Notes under the pieces: model-generated
Databases searched by the model: none
The model's input: the letters and a program-made list of their open reading frames with translations, nothing else
What the model was told of the DNA's origin: nothing
Position numbers and translations under genes: made by a program
Part shown: positions 62,861 to 64,000 of the stretch, one piece after another
How positions within the stretch are numbered: the stretch's first letter is position 1
Layout of the letters: the number at the start of each line of letters is the position of its first letter
Source of the DNA: Corynebacterium coyleae
Lineage (GTDB): Bacteria > Actinomycetota > Actinomycetes > Mycobacteriales > Mycobacteriaceae
DNA length: 64,000 bases
Direction of reading: 5' to 3'
Assembly (NCBI RefSeq): GCF_030408635.1
Contig: NZ_CP047198.1
Span: 1 to 64,000, forward strand

Positions 62861-64000
62861 ATGCGTTCGCCTGTGACTGAATACCTGCACGACATCGTCG
62901 AATCGGTGCGTGACCACGACTCCGGCCACCGCGCCGACTACATCGACGTGCTCAAACACGCCGACCCCGACAAGCTTGGCCTTGCGCTGTGCACCGCAGA
63001 CGGACAGCTTTACGCGGTCGGGGACTGCGACTACGAGTTCTCCATCCAGTCCATCTCCAAACCGTTCGTCTATGCGCTCGCGCTGGACATGTACGGGCCC
63101 GACGAGGTCCACACCCACGTCGGCGTCGAGCCCTCCGGCGAGGCCTTCAACGCACTTTCGCTTGATAGCGAAGGCCGGCCCGCCAACCCCCTTATCAACG
63201 CCGGCGCCATCACCGTCAACCAACTCATCGGTGGCCCCGACATCCCCGTGGAGCAGCGCAGCGAGAAAATCCGCGCCTACTTCTCCCGCCTCGCCGGCCG
63301 CGAACTGCGCATCGACCAGCAGGTATTCGAATCCGAAAAGGCCACTGCCGACCGCAACAAGGCGTTCGCCCACATGCTGCGCGAAGCCGGAACCATTAGC
63401 GACGACGCCCACGACGCCGTCGCCTCCTACATCGCCCAGTGCGCCATCCTGGCCACCGTCAAGGACCTCGCGGTGATGGCGGCAACCCTTGCCAACGCCG
63501 GCATCCAACCCGTCACCGGGGAGCGCATCGTCTCGGCGGAAGCGGCCCGACTCGCCCAAGCCGTGATGGTCTCCGCCGGTATGTACGACGCCTCCGGGCG
63601 CTGGATGGTCAACGTCGGCATCCCCGCGAAGTCAGGCGTGGCCGGTGGCTTGATCGGGACGTTGCCGGGCCAGTTAGGTATTGCGTCGCTAAGCCCGCGC
63701 CTGGATAAACAGGGCAACTCCGTGCGCGGAGTAAAAATCTTCCAGGAACTGTCCAGCTCCATGGGCCTGAACCTGCTGTCGTCGAATTTCTACTTCGCGC
63801 CGGGCATCCGCCGCATCGAACGCCGCGATGACGCCGAAATCGTCGAACTACAAGGCATGATCACGTTCACCTCCGCTGAGAAGATCCTCCGTGGTCTTTC
63901 CCAGCGTCGCCTGACCAGCACAAACCTCATCCTTGACGTCTCTGGCGTGACCGCGTTTAACAAGGCCGGCCGCGACCTGATCAAAGACGGCCTCATGCAG
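62861..64000 (+). CDS. glsA: Glutaminase with C-terminal STAS domain (cut by window end)
   Basis: It hydrolyses glutamine to glutamate and ammonia. The first 380 codons are in the window and the stop lies beyond 64000. The beta-lactamase-fold glutaminase shows the nucleophile motif SISKPF (SxxK), PANPLINAGAI and the conserved GIPAKSGVAGG. After about residue 305 a STAS-like domain begins (AEIVELQGMITFTSAEKILRGL, then NLILDVSGVTAF), as in actinobacterial glutaminases that also carry regulatory domains. ATG 62861 is the first in-frame start after the upstream regulator stop. Confidence 0.9.
   Translation, partial: MRSPVTEYLHDIVESVRDHDSGHRADYIDVLKHADPDKLGLALCTADGQLYAVGDCDYEFSIQSISKPFVYALALDMYGPDEVHTHVGVEPSGEAFNALSLDSEGRPANPLINAGAITVNQLIGGPDIPVEQRSEKIRAYFSRLAGRELRIDQQVFESEKATADRNKAFAHMLREAGTISDDAHDAVASYIAQCAILATVKDLAVMAATLANAGIQPVTGERIVSAEAARLAQAVMVSAGMYDASGRWMVNVGIPAKSGVAGGLIGTLPGQLGIASLSPRLDKQGNSVRGVKIFQELSSSMGLNLLSSNFYFAPGIRRIERRDDAEIVELQGMITFTSAEKILRGLSQRRLTSTNLILDVSGVTAFNKAGRDLIKDGLMQ

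Overview
The window reads as the replication-origin region of a high-GC Corynebacterium chromosome, numbered from the first base of dnaA. The evidence is gene order: dnaA, oriC, dnaN, recF, a DciA-type gene (DUF721), gyrB, gyrA, a DUF3566 membrane protein, tRNA-Ile and tRNA-Ala, and further on the wall-growth and signalling operon fhaA-fhaB-pstP-rodA-pbpA-pknA-pknB-crgA followed by tRNA-Leu. No species can be named from the sequence alone.

Layout. 1-8.6 kb: replication core, interrupted by a HEPN/Abi-like gene between the DUF721 gene and gyrB. 8.6-13.1 kb: accessory secreted proteins (a membrane-tethered trypsin-like protease, a repeat surface protein and a small exported protein) and a two-gene toxin-antitoxin remnant. 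13.2-17.4 kb: gyrA, DUF3566 and a surface metalloprotease. 17.4-18.1 kb: a gene-free stretch full of short repeated operator-like motifs. 18.1-20.8 kb: two tRNAs and a two-gene carotenoid operon (crtB-crtI). 20.8-30.3 kb: two tandem paralogous giant surface proteins (about 1,460 and 1,530 residues) behind almost identical 290-bp upstream regions. 30.4-35.2 kb: a minus-strand operon of a degenerate ABC ATPase, a YhgE/Pip-type membrane protein and a cutinase-family enzyme, divergent from a TetR regulator. 36.2-39.4 kb: metF-metE. 39.4-43.3 kb: an AbiEi/DUF559-like gene between two related palindromes, ppiA, a rhomboid protease, a second cluster of DnaA boxes and an unknown gene pair. 43.4-46.4 kb: catalase and a secreted protein of possible beta-pore type. 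46.6-56.2 kb: the wall-growth operon. 56.2-57.7 kb: an IS481-like element inserted just behind tRNA-Leu. 57.9-64 kb: a second HEPN/Abi-like gene, an MFS pump, a polytopic membrane protein, a cupredoxin, a probable Fe-S HTH regulator and a glutaminase-STAS protein cut off by the window end.

How the genes fit together. DnaA, DnaN, RecF, DciA-like and gyrase form the replication set. The PknA/PknB, PstP and FHA proteins regulate RodA/PbpA-driven wall synthesis, with CrgA as division partner. MetF supplies methyl-THF to the B12-independent MetE. The surface proteins, proteases and lipase-like enzyme make this origin-proximal region rich in cell-envelope and interaction functions.

The signals least explained by standard annotation are a dispersed 11-13-mer (GCTTNTCGACGAC) found at least 18 times in both orientations, the duplicated leaders of the giant surface genes, the DnaA-box cluster 40 kb from oriC, and the palindromes around the DUF559-like gene. 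All calls come from reading the sequence. No database search was run.
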